From: Aminipila sp047974845
GTDB taxonomy: Bacteria; Bacillota; Clostridia; Peptostreptococcales; Anaerovoracaceae
Length of the DNA: 20,654 nucleotides
Assembly (NCBI GenBank): GCA_047974845.1
Contig: JBKECQ010000087.1
Coordinates: 1 to 20,654 of the forward strand
Direction: 5' to 3'
Of the stretch, positions 1 to 8,783 are shown piece after piece. Made by a program: the position numbers and the translations under genes. The first letter of the stretch is position 1; every line of letters starts with the position of its first letter. The notes under the pieces were generated by a model. It was not told where the DNA came from. It saw only the letters and a list, made by a program, of their open reading frames with translations, and did no database searches.

Positions 1-1127
1 CGTTCATTTAAAACTGTCATCATTTTAAGCTCATTATCTAAAAATTCTTTCATTAAATCACCGGATTTACAAGCCCAAGAGCCATTCTCTATAAGAGCAA
101 ATGTACGGTTTTGTAAATTCAATGCCTTCATATCCATTAAATAATTATGCATTACCGGATAGATGCCAAGATTGTATGTAACTGACGCTAATACCACATG
201 ACTTACTCTAAAGGTCTCTGCAATCAAGGTGGACACATGGGTGTTTGATACATCATAAATGACGGTTTTAGTTATACCCCTCTCAGCCAATTTTGTTGCC
301 AGTGCCTGAGCCGCAGCTTCTGTATTTCCATACATAGATGCATAACAAATCATTACAGCTTTTTCTTCCGGCTCATATGTAGCCCAATGAATATATTTAT
401 CCAATATATATCCAAGGTCACTTCTCCAAACAGGACCGTGTAATGGGCATATAAATTTAATCTGATCTAGTAGTGGCGTTGCCTTTTCCAATAACAGCTG
501 AACATGAGGGCCATATTTTCCAACAATGTTTGTATAATATCTACGAGCTTCATCTATCCAATCTCTGTCAAAATCTACTTCATCATTAAATAACTTACCA
601 TCAAGTGCTATAAAAGATCCAAAAGCATCTGCCGCAAATAATACACCGTTTGTTTTATCAAATGTAATCATTGCCTCAGGCCAATGTACCATAGGTGCTG
701 AAACAAATGTCACTTCATGAGTACCAAAACTATATGAATCACCTTCTGCAACCTCTATCAGTTCATGTCCGTCTATGTCAAAGCCAAATTGTCTCATTAG
801 CATAAATGACTTTTCTGTGCTAATTACTTTTACATTAGGATATCTAATTAAAATCTCCTCAACACACGCCCCATGGTCTGGTTCCATATGATTTATTACT
901 AATACATCTAGCTTTTTATCCCCTAACAGATACTCTATATTTTCCAGTAATTGTCTACAGGCTGACCAATCAACAGTATCAAACAAAACACTTTGCTTAT
1001 CCATTAGAAGATAAGAATTATATGAAACCCCTTTTGGGATAGGATGAATATTTTCAAATAAGGTTAGTCGGTGATCATTTGCACCAACCCAAAATAAGTC
1101 ATCAGTTACTTTTCTAACATTATGCAT
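1..1127 (-). CDS. fprA: Flavodiiron protein (A-type flavoprotein, O2/NO reductase), C-terminus cut by window edge
   Basis: About 375 codons are visible; the family is about 400 residues, so only the last few tens are missing. The N-terminal metallo-beta-lactamase-like domain carries every expected di-iron ligand: H80-x-E82-x-D84-H85 in NHMEPDHG, H148, D167 and H230 in LHGP. A flavodoxin domain follows, with the FMN phosphate loop SMYGNTE near residues 264-270. Proteins of this family reduce O2 to water or NO to N2O in the cytoplasm, usually taking electrons from rubredoxin. The ATG at 1127 has a strong AGGAGG seven bases upstream. The gene starts 45 bp after the acyl-CoA dehydrogenase/rubredoxin fusion, almost certainly as part of the same transcript, which suggests the fused rubredoxin is its electron donor (inference). 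The family call is very secure; the preference for O2 or NO cannot be read from the sequence. Confidence 0.95.
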   Translation of the reverse strand, partial: MHNVRKVTDDLFWVGANDHRLTLFENIHPIPKGVSYNSYLLMDKQSVLFDTVDWSACRQLLENIEYLLGDKKLDVLVINHMEPDHGACVEEILIRYPNVKVISTEKSFMLMRQFGFDIDGHELIEVAEGDSYSFGTHEVTFVSAPMVHWPEAMITFDKTNGVLFAADAFGSFIALDGKLFNDEVDFDRDWIDEARRYYTNIVGKYGPHVQLLLEKATPLLDQIKFICPLHGPVWRSDLGYILDKYIHWATYEPEEKAVMICYASMYGNTEAAAQALATKLAERGITKTVIYDVSNTHVSTLIAETFRVSHVVLASVTYNLGIYPVMHNYLMDMKALNLQNRTFALIENGSWACKSGDLMKEFLDNELKMMTVLNE

Positions 1128-1172
1128 AACAAAATCCTCCTATTAGAATTTATTTATCAAACTAAACCTAAA

Positions 1173-3083
1173 CTATTTTACTTCTATAAAATTTGATTTT
1201 TCCTCTGAACATTCCGGACAAATCCACTCTTCCGGAAGTTTTTCAAATAGAGTTCCCGGTAATACATCTGCGTCCGGATCTCCCAGTTCCGGATTATACT
1301 CATATCCACAACCATTGCAGACATAAGTGCTGTAAGCAGGACGCTCTTTCTTAGGCGTTGGTCTCTTCATTTTCTTCATTGGTGGAGCATCCTTTTTAGC
1401 CTCACCGTTGTCAAGAGCTTTTGATAAAAGCGGAAGAATCTCATTTAAATCCCCAACAATACCATAGTCACAGTTTTTAAAGATTGGTGCATTTGCATTC
1501 TTGTTTATAGCAACAATAGTTGCCGCATCTTTTATCCCCTTTAAATGCTGAATAGCTCCGGAGATACCACAGGCAATATACAGATTTCCCATGAACTTCT
1601 GTCCTGACATACCTACATAACGATTAATAGGTAGGTATCTTAGAGTTTCCGCTACCGGTCTTGATGATCCAAGTGCCGCACCTGCCTGTTTTGCCAATTC
1701 CTCAACAAGTTTCATATTCTTCTTTTCGCCAATTCCCTTACCTGCACTTACTACTCTTTCAGCCTTTGTTATTGGTGTATCAATAGGAATACCAACTGTA
1801 AAATCATAGCCATCTTTCTTTAGAGCGCTCACTAAAGACTGAACCTTCTCTTCAGCTGAACCTTCTTTTATAACCATTTTCTTTCTAGCTCCAACTATAG
1901 GTTCACTCTTCCTTATGGCTGTTACGGCATTATTCTTAGGTGCCTTGCCAAGGATATGTGAAGCTATAACTACACGTTGTATTTCATTGGTTCCCTCATA
2001 TATAGTGGTAATTTTAGCATCCCTATACATTCTTTCAATGTCCATTCCCTTTAGGTATCCTGTTCCACCAAAAATCTGTAGAGCATCATTAGTAATCTCT
2101 AGAGCCACATCAGAAGCATACTGTTTTGCCATTGCAGACTCCAACCCGTAAGGCTCATGATTTTCTTTTAAATCAGCCGCTGAATATATCAACAATCTAG
2201 CTGTTCTTAATTTTGTAGCCATGTCCGCAATCTTAAAGGATATAGCTTGCTGAAATGCGATAGGATTGTCAAACTGAACACGTTCTTTTGCATATTCTAC
2301 AGAACTTTCAAAAGCACCCTGCGCTATTCCTAATGCCTGTGACGCAATTCCTATACGTCCTCCGTCCAGAGTTGCCATAGCAATTTTAAAGCCTTGGCCC
2401 TCTTTTCCTAAAAGGTTTTCTTTTGGTACTTTGACGTCATTGAATAATAGCTGTGCTGTTGCAGAAGACCTTATGCCCATCTTGTCATAGTGATCTCCGA
2501 ATTCAAAACCAGCCATACCCTTTTCAATAATGAATGCACTAATGCCCTTTACGCCTATTCCCGGAGTTGTAACCGCAAAGACTATGTATGTATCAGCCTC
2601 TTCACCATTAGTAATAAATATTTTTTCACCGTTTAAAATATAGTAATCACCATTAAGAACTGCTGTAGTCTCTGTTCTCCCCGCATCTGAACCTGCATTT
2701 GGTTCTGTTAATCCAAAAGCTGCCAGCTTTTCACCTTTTGCACATGGAATTAAGTATTTTTTCTTTTGTTCTTCAGTTCCAAACGCAAAAATAGGCCATG
2801 AACCTAAAGATACATGAGCAGATAATATTACCCCTGTTCCCCCATCTATTCTGGACAGCTCTTCAACTGCAATAGCATAACTTATTGTGTCAAGCCCTGC
2901 ACCTCCATACTCTTTAGGAAAAGGTATTCCCATTAGTCCAAGCTCAGCCATTTTTTTAACTGCATCTGTTGGAAATTGATTCTGTTGATCCCATAAAAAA
3001 GTATAGGGTTTCACCTCTGTTTCAGCAAATTCGCGCACTTTCATACGGAAGGCTTCATGAGTTTCAGTGGTCTTAAATAGCAT
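1173..3083 (-). CDS. Acyl-CoA dehydrogenase fused to EtfA-type FAD domain and rubredoxin
   Basis: The 636-residue cytoplasmic flavoprotein has three parts. Residues 1 to about 385 are a full acyl-CoA dehydrogenase with the FAD/substrate signature AFGLTEPNAGSDAG and the catalytic glutamate E363 in YEGTNEIQR. Residues of about 430-560 match the C-terminal FAD-binding domain of electron-transfer flavoprotein alpha (AGKGIG, GSSRPVAET, GISGAIQHLKG, TIVAINKNANAPIF, DYGIVGD). Residues of about 585-636 are a rubredoxin with Fe ligands C589, C592, C622 and C625. No EtfB part is present. The expected flow is acyl-CoA to dehydrogenase FAD, then ETF-type FAD, then the rubredoxin iron, and then probably the flavodiiron protein encoded 45 bp downstream (inference). 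An upstream in-frame ATG at 3101 overlaps the ribosome binding site; the ATG at 3083, seven bases after TAGGAGG, is preferred. The acyl substrate is unknown; short-chain is likely from family resemblance. Confidence 0.93.
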   Translation of the reverse strand: MLFKTTETHEAFRMKVREFAETEVKPYTFLWDQQNQFPTDAVKKMAELGLMGIPFPKEYGGAGLDTISYAIAVEELSRIDGGTGVILSAHVSLGSWPIFAFGTEEQKKKYLIPCAKGEKLAAFGLTEPNAGSDAGRTETTAVLNGDYYILNGEKIFITNGEEADTYIVFAVTTPGIGVKGISAFIIEKGMAGFEFGDHYDKMGIRSSATAQLLFNDVKVPKENLLGKEGQGFKIAMATLDGGRIGIASQALGIAQGAFESSVEYAKERVQFDNPIAFQQAISFKIADMATKLRTARLLIYSAADLKENHEPYGLESAMAKQYASDVALEITNDALQIFGGTGYLKGMDIERMYRDAKITTIYEGTNEIQRVVIASHILGKAPKNNAVTAIRKSEPIVGARKKMVIKEGSAEEKVQSLVSALKKDGYDFTVGIPIDTPITKAERVVSAGKGIGEKKNMKLVEELAKQAGAALGSSRPVAETLRYLPINRYVGMSGQKFMGNLYIACGISGAIQHLKGIKDAATIVAINKNANAPIFKNCDYGIVGDLNEILPLLSKALDNGEAKKDAPPMKKMKRPTPKKERPAYSTYVCNGCGYEYNPELGDPDADVLPGTLFEKLPEEWICPECSEEKSNFIEVK

Positions 3084-3267
3084 ATAAATTCCTCCTATCA
3101 CACTTAAAATTAATTAATATATAAATTTTATTAGTTACATTTACATCTTTAATAAACTAATACCCACCATATATTGGCTTAAACACATTGCTATATTTAA
3201 TTATTATAAAATACTTTCTTGCTATTCATGTGTAAGCTTCATGCAAATTCTATGGATTAAATAATTT

Positions 3268-3300
3268 AAGCCCTGTTCAATACAAAACTGAACAAGGCTT
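3268..3300 (-). terminator. Probable terminator after the sigma-54 activator gene
   Basis: Two 12-nt arms (3268-3279 and 3289-3300) enclose a 9-nt loop. In the minus-strand transcript all 12 positions pair, one as a G.U wobble; in the plus transcript that position is a C.A mismatch, so the minus orientation is favoured. The hairpin begins 25 nt after the activator stop codon. An A-tract precedes it and a broken U-rich stretch (UUAAAUUAUUU) follows, so termination may be partial. The remaining stretch to 3083 is AT-rich leader for the acyl-CoA dehydrogenase gene, where no convincing promoter could be fixed. Confidence 0.6.
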
Positions 3301-3324
3301 TACATAAGTTTTTTTTAATTCTGT

Positions 3325-4791
3325 TTACATTTTAATTTTTCTATTGGATTTATTTATTTTTCTTATTATTGTTGATTGATTTACCCCCAATTCCTCAGCA
3401 GTTTTTCGGTTTGATTTTTCTTTTTCATAAACTCTATTAATAATAAATCTTTCAAAGAGTTCAACTGCATCTTTCAATTTCTTACCTTGTATTTCATTAA
3501 GATTAAAATATTCATACGGTTCAGTATTTTGTACAGATGAGTTTATAAATTCATCAAAAGCAACGGATGGAGTTATTAGTTCGTCAAAAGAAACCGGCGA
3601 GGTGATTAGTTCATCTAAAGCAACAGGTGTATCCTCTATTTCTAAAACCGAGCTTGAACTCATCAGTATTATTCTTTCAACGAAGTTTTTCAATTCTCTA
3701 ATGTTCCCCGGCCAATCATATTCCATTAATTTGCCATATACCTTTTTAGAAAATTTCTTTTCCCGCCCATATTTATTGCAATAATGTTCAATAAAACAAT
3801 CTGTTAATGGGATAATATCCTCCTTTCTTTCTCTTAGGGGAGGAAGGGTAATAGGAACTACATTCAACCTATAATAAAGGTCCTTTCTGAATTTCTTTTC
3901 ATCTACAAGCTTCTTTAAATTGGAATTGGTTGCCGCTATCAGCTTAAAATCTATATACTTTGGTTTAACAGAACCTACTCTCTTGACCATTTTAGTTTCT
4001 AAAATTCTAAGGAATTTGCCTTGTGTAGCTAAAGGCAGTGAATTTATCTCATCTAAAAAAAGTGTTCCTCCTTCTGCTATTTCTATAAGCCCTTCCTTTC
4101 CTGTATCCAATGCTCCCGTAAACGCTCCTTTTACATAACCAAATAATTCTGCTTCTAAAAGTGCTTCAGGCAAGGATGCACAATTAATACTAACCATTTC
4201 CTTTTCTTTTCTTGGACCCATCTCGTGAATATAATTTGCTATAACCTCTTTACCTGTTCCGGATTCCCCCTGTAAAAGGACAGAAGTATCATATGCCGCA
4301 ATTTTTTCAGCTTCTATCAATAATTTTTTCATTTGGTTACTTTTAGATACAATATTTCCGGAAGCTTTTTTTACAGTATCTACATTACTATGCTTCATAA
4401 CATATACTTCATTATCAGTAATTGCACACTGATATAACCTATTTATCTTATCTATGTCCCTTAAATGCCCCACAATATATTTCACATTGCCCTTAGCATC
4501 AAAAATGGGTAGTTGGGTAACAAGCAATTTTTTTATTAAATTATCTTTTTTTATAATATATTGAATTGTAGTCTTGCTTTTCTTTTCTTCAAAAACCTCT
4601 AGATATAAGCATTTATCGATAATACCATCATTGTATAATTGCTTAGAATTAAAATGCATAAAATCGTTTTTTGTATACCCTGTAATATCTATAATTGTTT
4701 GGTTTGCAAACAGGAAATTCCCTTCATTATCTAAGATATAGATTGGATCTAATAATGAATCTATAACATCCTCATAAATCTTTAGTTCCAT
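3325..4791 (-). CDS. Sigma-54-dependent transcriptional activator (PAS-AAA+-Fis HTH)
   Basis: The 488-residue enhancer-binding protein has an N-terminal PAS domain (about 5-115; IYILDNEGNFLFANQTIIDITGY) that probably senses a small molecule. The AAA+ domain (about 150-385) has Walker A GESGTGKE near residue 175, the sigma-54-contacting GAFTGA loop near 220 and Walker B GGTLFLDEIN. The C-terminal Fis-type helix-turn-helix is NRKTAEELGVNQSTIIRKI. GAFTGA is intact, so it should activate sigma-54 RNA polymerase. The linker before the helix-turn-helix contains three copies of a 10-residue repeat. The ATG at 4791 follows AAGGG at a normal distance; an ATG at 4806 gives five more residues and lacks a good binding site. 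It is the last gene of the BKACE operon, whose first gene has a -24/-12 promoter and upstream palindromes, so that promoter is its likely target. Confidence 0.93.
   Translation of the reverse strand: MELKIYEDVIDSLLDPIYILDNEGNFLFANQTIIDITGYTKNDFMHFNSKQLYNDGIIDKCLYLEVFEEKKSKTTIQYIIKKDNLIKKLLVTQLPIFDAKGNVKYIVGHLRDIDKINRLYQCAITDNEVYVMKHSNVDTVKKASGNIVSKSNQMKKLLIEAEKIAAYDTSVLLQGESGTGKEVIANYIHEMGPRKEKEMVSINCASLPEALLEAELFGYVKGAFTGALDTGKEGLIEIAEGGTLFLDEINSLPLATQGKFLRILETKMVKRVGSVKPKYIDFKLIAATNSNLKKLVDEKKFRKDLYYRLNVVPITLPPLRERKEDIIPLTDCFIEHYCNKYGREKKFSKKVYGKLMEYDWPGNIRELKNFVERIILMSSSSVLEIEDTPVALDELITSPVSFDELITPSVAFDEFINSSVQNTEPYEYFNLNEIQGKKLKDAVELFERFIINRVYEKEKSNRKTAEELGVNQSTIIRKINKSNRKIKM
3541..3630 (-). 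repeat. Three in-frame 30-bp tandem repeats in the activator linker
   Basis: Units 3630-3601, 3600-3571 and 3570-3541 each encode ten residues of the form xxVxFDELIx, in frame. The acidic/hydrophobic periodicity lies between the AAA+ core and the DNA-binding helix-turn-helix. The copies differ at several bases, so the duplication is not very recent or is under selection at the protein level. Confidence 0.85.
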
Positions 4792-4861
4792 ATTGTATCC
4801 CTTCATATGTTTTTTCTATAACAATATATTAATAATACTACTTTTGAAACAAAAGATATAG

Positions 4862-6175
4862 CTACAATACAATCGCAATAATTAAGGCCACAAGTAATGC
4901 TATGGCTCCTCCAAGCAATACAGTTACAAAGATATGGCGATACGCCTGTTTGTGATTCAAACCGGTAAGTGCTAACAACGCCAGTACCGCACCGCTATGT
5001 GGCATAGCACTGAAAGGGCCGGATGCCATTGAGGCTATACGGTGTATTAGTTCAGGATTAACACCTTGGGCTAAGTATGTTTGTGAAAAGGCCTCCATCA
5101 CAATACCCAGACTTCCCGATGACGAACCTGTAACAACTGACATAAGACCTGAACTTACCGATAAGCTAATTAATGGGCTTCCCGGAATACCTAAAATCAT
5201 TTTAGATATTACCTCAAATCCCGGTGCTGCTGCTATAACAATCCCAAACCCAACTGCCGCGGCTGTTAAAAATGCCGGTGATACAGCACCTGCGGCTCCG
5301 GCATTGAGGGTGGCCGTTTGTTTTGAAATATATTTATGAAAAACTACAGCCGCAATTATAATAGAAATTAGCAATGCTATTAGTATAATATTTGGTATCT
5401 TCATGAAACTACCAATTATAATGATAGCAATTAAAGCAATTAGAGGCAGTAAGCTTATTCCCACTGAAGGTAGGTTATCAATTTTGATACTTTGAGCATC
5501 TGCCTCAGAAACTATGTAATGTTCATCAGCTTTCTTAGCTTTTTTTAATTCTATTTTCATATACCATAAAGAAAATACAACCACAACCGCTGTTCCAATA
5601 ATTCCCACTAATGGTGCCGCCATCAAAGTAGTTCCCAAATATGTGATTGGAATAGCATTTTGAATTGAAGGTGTTCCCGGGGTCATGGTCATTGTGAACG
5701 TAGCCATACCGGCAGTAAGTGGAATCATAATTAAGTGCCAAGGAATATCAAGCTCACGAAAAAGCGGTCTGGATAATGGGATAATAGTAAACATTGCTAC
5801 ATATAGGCTAACACCACCATAGGTTAATAGACTTGATATAACGAGAATTGCAACCAATACTTTATAGGGCTTGTCTGTGCCTGTTAGCTTCAGCATTTTA
5901 TTTGCAATGGAACGCGCGGCACCGCTCTCTTCCATATATTTGGCTAGGATAGAGCCCAACAAAAATATCAGAAAATAATTTTTAATGAACAATCCTACAC
6001 CTGCCATGTAGGAATTCTGCCCTGTAATTAATGCTGAAAATACATCCATTTGATTCGTAAAAATAACCACTAATGCACATATTGGGCCTATAATCAAGAT
6101 GCTATACCCCCTAAGAGCTAGGAAAATTATTAATACCAACGCACCTAGAATGCCTGCAAGAAACATTAAATCCAT
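4862..6175 (-). CDS. GntP-family carboxylate permease
   Basis: The 437-residue integral membrane protein has roughly eleven or twelve hydrophobic segments and resembles gluconate/hydroxycarboxylate:H+ symporters of the GntP family. Typical sequence includes GPICALVVIFT near the N-terminus, the GGVSLYVAMFTIIPL and TMTPGTPSIQNAIP segments, and SGAVLALLALTGLNHKQAYRH near the C-terminus. One hydrophilic loop (about residues 210-232) splits the protein in two. The ATG at 6175 follows TTGGAGG. It lies 50 bp after the CoA-transferase gene and 70 bp before the activator gene, all on one strand. Family members carry gluconate, 3-hydroxybutyrate and similar acids; from context the cargo is probably the beta-hydroxy or beta-keto acid degraded by this operon (inference). 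Confidence 0.85.
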   Translation of the reverse strand: MDLMFLAGILGALVLIIFLALRGYSILIIGPICALVVIFTNQMDVFSALITGQNSYMAGVGLFIKNYFLIFLLGSILAKYMEESGAARSIANKMLKLTGTDKPYKVLVAILVISSLLTYGGVSLYVAMFTIIPLSRPLFRELDIPWHLIMIPLTAGMATFTMTMTPGTPSIQNAIPITYLGTTLMAAPLVGIIGTAVVVVFSLWYMKIELKKAKKADEHYIVSEADAQSIKIDNLPSVGISLLPLIALIAIIIIGSFMKIPNIILIALLISIIIAAVVFHKYISKQTATLNAGAAGAVSPAFLTAAAVGFGIVIAAAPGFEVISKMILGIPGSPLISLSVSSGLMSVVTGSSSGSLGIVMEAFSQTYLAQGVNPELIHRIASMASGPFSAMPHSGAVLALLALTGLNHKQAYRHIFVTVLLGGAIALLVALIIAIVL

Positions 6176-6224
6176 TGAAAAACCTCCAATTTTATTTTCA
6201 AATAAATAACATCTTTTTTACTTT

Positions 6225-7565
6225 TTAAACTATTTTATTAGATCTAACCCAAATTTTCATTTTCTCAGCCTCTTTAATTAAATCTTCTCTAACAATGGGA
6301 TCTGCCAAACTGATTAACAGCTCCGCCCTTTGCCAAGTTGATTTTGCTTTAAGATCTACAACACCATGCTCCGTTACAACATAATTACAAATGGAACGAG
6401 GCACCGTTACAATACTGCCACTTTTTAAATTAGGCACAATTTTAGTTCTTAGGTTTCCATTTTTATCATCCAAATGTGACGCCATACAAATGATACCTTT
6501 TCCGCCTTTAGATCTAAATGCAGCATAGATATAATCAAGCTGCCCACCTGTGCCAGAAATTTGGCGTACTCCGGAAGATTCAGAAGAAACTTGTCCGTAT
6601 AAATCAACCTCTATGGCATTATTAATGGCTATTAGCTTATCATGCTTTGATGCAATAAACGGATCATTAACATGACTTACCTGATAGCTTGCACAAGCGG
6701 GATTCATATTTACAAAATCATATAGTTTTTTTGTTCCCATTGCAAACGTATATGCAATCTTCCCCTTGTCAAATTTTTTATATTTTCCCGTCATAACACC
6801 GGATTCATACATATCCACATACGCATCTACAAGCATTTCCGTATGACCTCCAAGATCCTTCAGTCCGGACTTAGCAATTAACTTCCCAACTTCATTTGGC
6901 ATAGCGCCAATACCTAATTGTATCACCGATTTATCCTCAATTAATGAGAGAACATTCTCGGCTACCTTTTTATCAATTTCGTTAGGTGTTGGGCTATTGA
7001 CTTCAATCAACGGTTCATTATTTGTTTCGATTATAAAATCTATATCAGATATATGAACTGCTTCATCGTTTCCTCCAAGGCAAATCGGAGCATTATAATT
7101 AACCTCTACAACAACCTTTTTTGCTTTCTTAATAACGCTGGCGTGCACAGAATTGGATATACTAAAATTAAAAAATCCATGTTGATCCATTGGAGCTACT
7201 TTAAGTGAAAATACATCCGGTTCCAAATAACATTCATATAATTTGGGGCATTCATGATATGTAAGGGGTATATAAAAGCTCAAGCTTTTATCGTGTAGAT
7301 TGCGACTGGCTCCGCTAAAATGCCAATCATTAAATATAAAGTGCTCTTTGTCAGGGTCACATTTTACTGTTTCAGAAATCCCGGGATAACAGACTGCTAC
7401 AACATTAACATTTCTTAATTCTTCCTTTCTTTTAGCAAGATATTTATCAAAATAAGTGGGTGCCATGGCAAAATGTCCATAATGTACCCAATCTCCGGAT
7501 TTTACAATCTTAACTGCTTCTTCAGGAGAAATTAGCTTTCTTTGATATTCCTTATTATAATCCAT
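6225..7565 (-). CDS. Acetyl-CoA hydrolase/transferase-family CoA-transferase (4-hydroxybutyrate/butyrate CoA-transferase-like)
   Basis: The 446-residue protein is at the normal length for this family. Motifs include QLGIGAMPNEVG in the middle, NNAIEVDLYGQVSSESSG, and the glycine-rich ISGTGGQLDYIYAAFRSKGGKG expected of 4-hydroxybutyrate or butyryl-CoA:acetate CoA-transferases. The conserved glutamate that forms the thioester intermediate is probably the one in NNAIEVDL (from memory of the family). It would move CoA between acetyl- or acyl-CoA and a free acid, for example releasing acids while conserving the thioester, or activating acetoacetate. The ATG at 7565 follows GGAGAGG; the region just upstream carries a tandem duplication of this initiation site. 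The exact acid pair cannot be decided. Confidence 0.88.
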   Translation of the reverse strand: MDYNKEYQRKLISPEEAVKIVKSGDWVHYGHFAMAPTYFDKYLAKRKEELRNVNVVAVCYPGISETVKCDPDKEHFIFNDWHFSGASRNLHDKSLSFYIPLTYHECPKLYECYLEPDVFSLKVAPMDQHGFFNFSISNSVHASVIKKAKKVVVEVNYNAPICLGGNDEAVHISDIDFIIETNNEPLIEVNSPTPNEIDKKVAENVLSLIEDKSVIQLGIGAMPNEVGKLIAKSGLKDLGGHTEMLVDAYVDMYESGVMTGKYKKFDKGKIAYTFAMGTKKLYDFVNMNPACASYQVSHVNDPFIASKHDKLIAINNAIEVDLYGQVSSESSGVRQISGTGGQLDYIYAAFRSKGGKGIICMASHLDDKNGNLRTKIVPNLKSGSIVTVPRSICNYVVTEHGVVDLKAKSTWQRAELLISLADPIVREDLIKEAEKMKIWVRSNKIV

Positions 7566-7636
7566 TAATTCACAACCTCTCCTTATTGTAATTCACAACC
7601 TCTCCTTATTGTAATCCATTAATTTACAATCTCTCC
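7558..7636 (-). repeat. Tandemly duplicated translation-initiation region upstream of the CoA-transferase
   Basis: A 23-bp unit is present twice without mismatch (7568-7590 and 7591-7613). A 25-bp block spanning start codon and binding site recurs at 7558-7582 and 7612-7636 with two mismatches. On the minus strand this produces three GGAGAG binding sites in a row and two ATG GAT TAY AAT AAG starts. The repeats fill most of the 81-bp gap to the preceding dehydrogenase gene. Confidence 0.9.
7593..7619 (-). CDS. Possible eight-codon leader peptide from the duplicated start site
   Basis: The upstream copy of the duplicated initiation site gives an ATG preceded by GGAGAG at the same distance as the real CoA-transferase start. 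It encodes MDYNKERL and then TGA; the first six residues equal those of the CoA-transferase (MDYNKE). It stops 27 nt before the real ATG, so ribosomes terminating here could reinitiate or compete. It may simply be a by-product of the duplication. Confidence 0.4.
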   Translation of the reverse strand: MDYNKERL

Positions 7637-7646
7637 ATATGAAAAG

Positions 7647-8666
7647 CTATTTTACTTCCGGAAATACAAATGACTCTAATGGACACGCCTCTATTGGTAT
7701 CTCTCCAGTCTCTTTACCTTTTATTATTGCTGTAACTTGATCATTAATCGGTGTTGCAACTCCATACTTTCTGCCCAGTTTGCATACTACCCCATTAATT
7801 GCATCAACTTCAGTCTTTGTTTGTCCGTTTCTTAAATCCTGGAGCATACTTGCCACCAATTTTCTATGTGGCCCGTACAAAGCTTTAAACTTCTCAGCTA
7901 TATCTTTAAAATCTTCTTTTCTAGCAAATCTAAATTCATTTAAGTCAAATGTCCCAAAATAGTCAACTTTTATGCCTGCAGCATCGGCTACCTGCATACA
8001 TTCATTACCTATATGCGTAATACATTCCATAGAAACCGGATTGTCAATTACATCTCCAAAGGTTCCGTTCATCACAGTTGACATTCCACTTGCTGTTGAA
8101 TTTATAAATACCTTTGCCCATCTGACTCCCATTAGATTATCTTCTATGGTTACGGGACACATTAATTCAAGAATTGATTTTACAGTGTTTAATCTGTCAG
8201 TAACTCCCCCTTTAAATTCTCCTAATTCAAAATGTAAGGCTTTTTCCTCTGTAGTTAATTCTGAAATTCCCGGGCCTTTGAAGGTAGCTCCCCAACCAAC
8301 CGGAGCCCCTATCACTCTATCTTCGCCAATAACCTCAGCAATAGCCGATTCCGGCACTCCGTTTTGGAAGGTAACAACGACTCCATCAGGAGCCAAATGT
8401 TCTTTAACCTGTTGTAATGCTACATCGTTAAAAGTTTGTTTTACTAAATATAATATAATGTCATATAATCCTTCCATTTTATCCGGAGTTATCGCTTTTA
8501 CCGGAACTGTAAAATTACGAGTTCCTATTACTGTGGCACCCTTTTCATTTAAAGCGTCTACGTGTTCCTGATATGAATCTATCAATACAATATCTTCACC
8601 GCCTCTGGCGATGTGTGCTCCTAAAATTGTTCCTAAAGAACCTGTTCCCATTAATGCTAATTTCAT
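7647..8666 (-). CDS. Ketopantoate reductase (ApbA/PanE)-family dehydrogenase
   Basis: The 339-residue protein begins with a Rossmann fold, MKLALMGTGSLGTILGAHIARGG, with GxGxxG at residues 7-12. The body follows the ketopantoate reductase layout, including TFQNGVPE and the helical C-terminal domain with a KVFINSTASG segment. Family enzymes interconvert 2-keto and 2-hydroxy acids with NAD(P)H. Its place between a beta-keto-acid cleavage enzyme and a CoA-transferase makes a true pantothenate role unlikely. It probably oxidises an imported hydroxy acid to the keto substrate, or reduces a keto product (inference). The ATG at 8666 is preceded by GAGGAGAT. The 117-bp gap upstream is AT-rich and shows nothing recognisable. 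Confidence 0.85.
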   Translation of the reverse strand: MKLALMGTGSLGTILGAHIARGGEDIVLIDSYQEHVDALNEKGATVIGTRNFTVPVKAITPDKMEGLYDIILYLVKQTFNDVALQQVKEHLAPDGVVVTFQNGVPESAIAEVIGEDRVIGAPVGWGATFKGPGISELTTEEKALHFELGEFKGGVTDRLNTVKSILELMCPVTIEDNLMGVRWAKVFINSTASGMSTVMNGTFGDVIDNPVSMECITHIGNECMQVADAAGIKVDYFGTFDLNEFRFARKEDFKDIAEKFKALYGPHRKLVASMLQDLRNGQTKTEVDAINGVVCKLGRKYGVATPINDQVTAIIKGKETGEIPIEACPLESFVFPEVK

Positions 8667-8783
8667 AATTATCTCCTCATAAAAATCTATTATCTTATTA
8701 AAACATCAACTTATTAAACCTTATCCTATTGATATATTTTCTTAATCCACATTTTCTAGCTTAATCCTAAACCTAAAATTCCC

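Noticed and set aside
3175..3191. Sigma-54-like TGGCTT...TTGCT on the plus strand
   Set aside because: The GG-GC separation is 12 rather than 10 bases and it points against the genes on both sides.
3241..3249. Half-site ATGCAAATT upstream of the acyl-CoA dehydrogenase gene
   Set aside because: Only one arm of the activator palindrome is present and no -24/-12 promoter could be found between it and the gene, so control by the sigma-54 activator is not claimed.
7972..8571. 199-codon open frame on the plus strand
   Set aside because: It lies wholly opposite the ketopantoate-reductase-family gene, has no binding site and encodes no recognisable protein; it is an antisense shadow.
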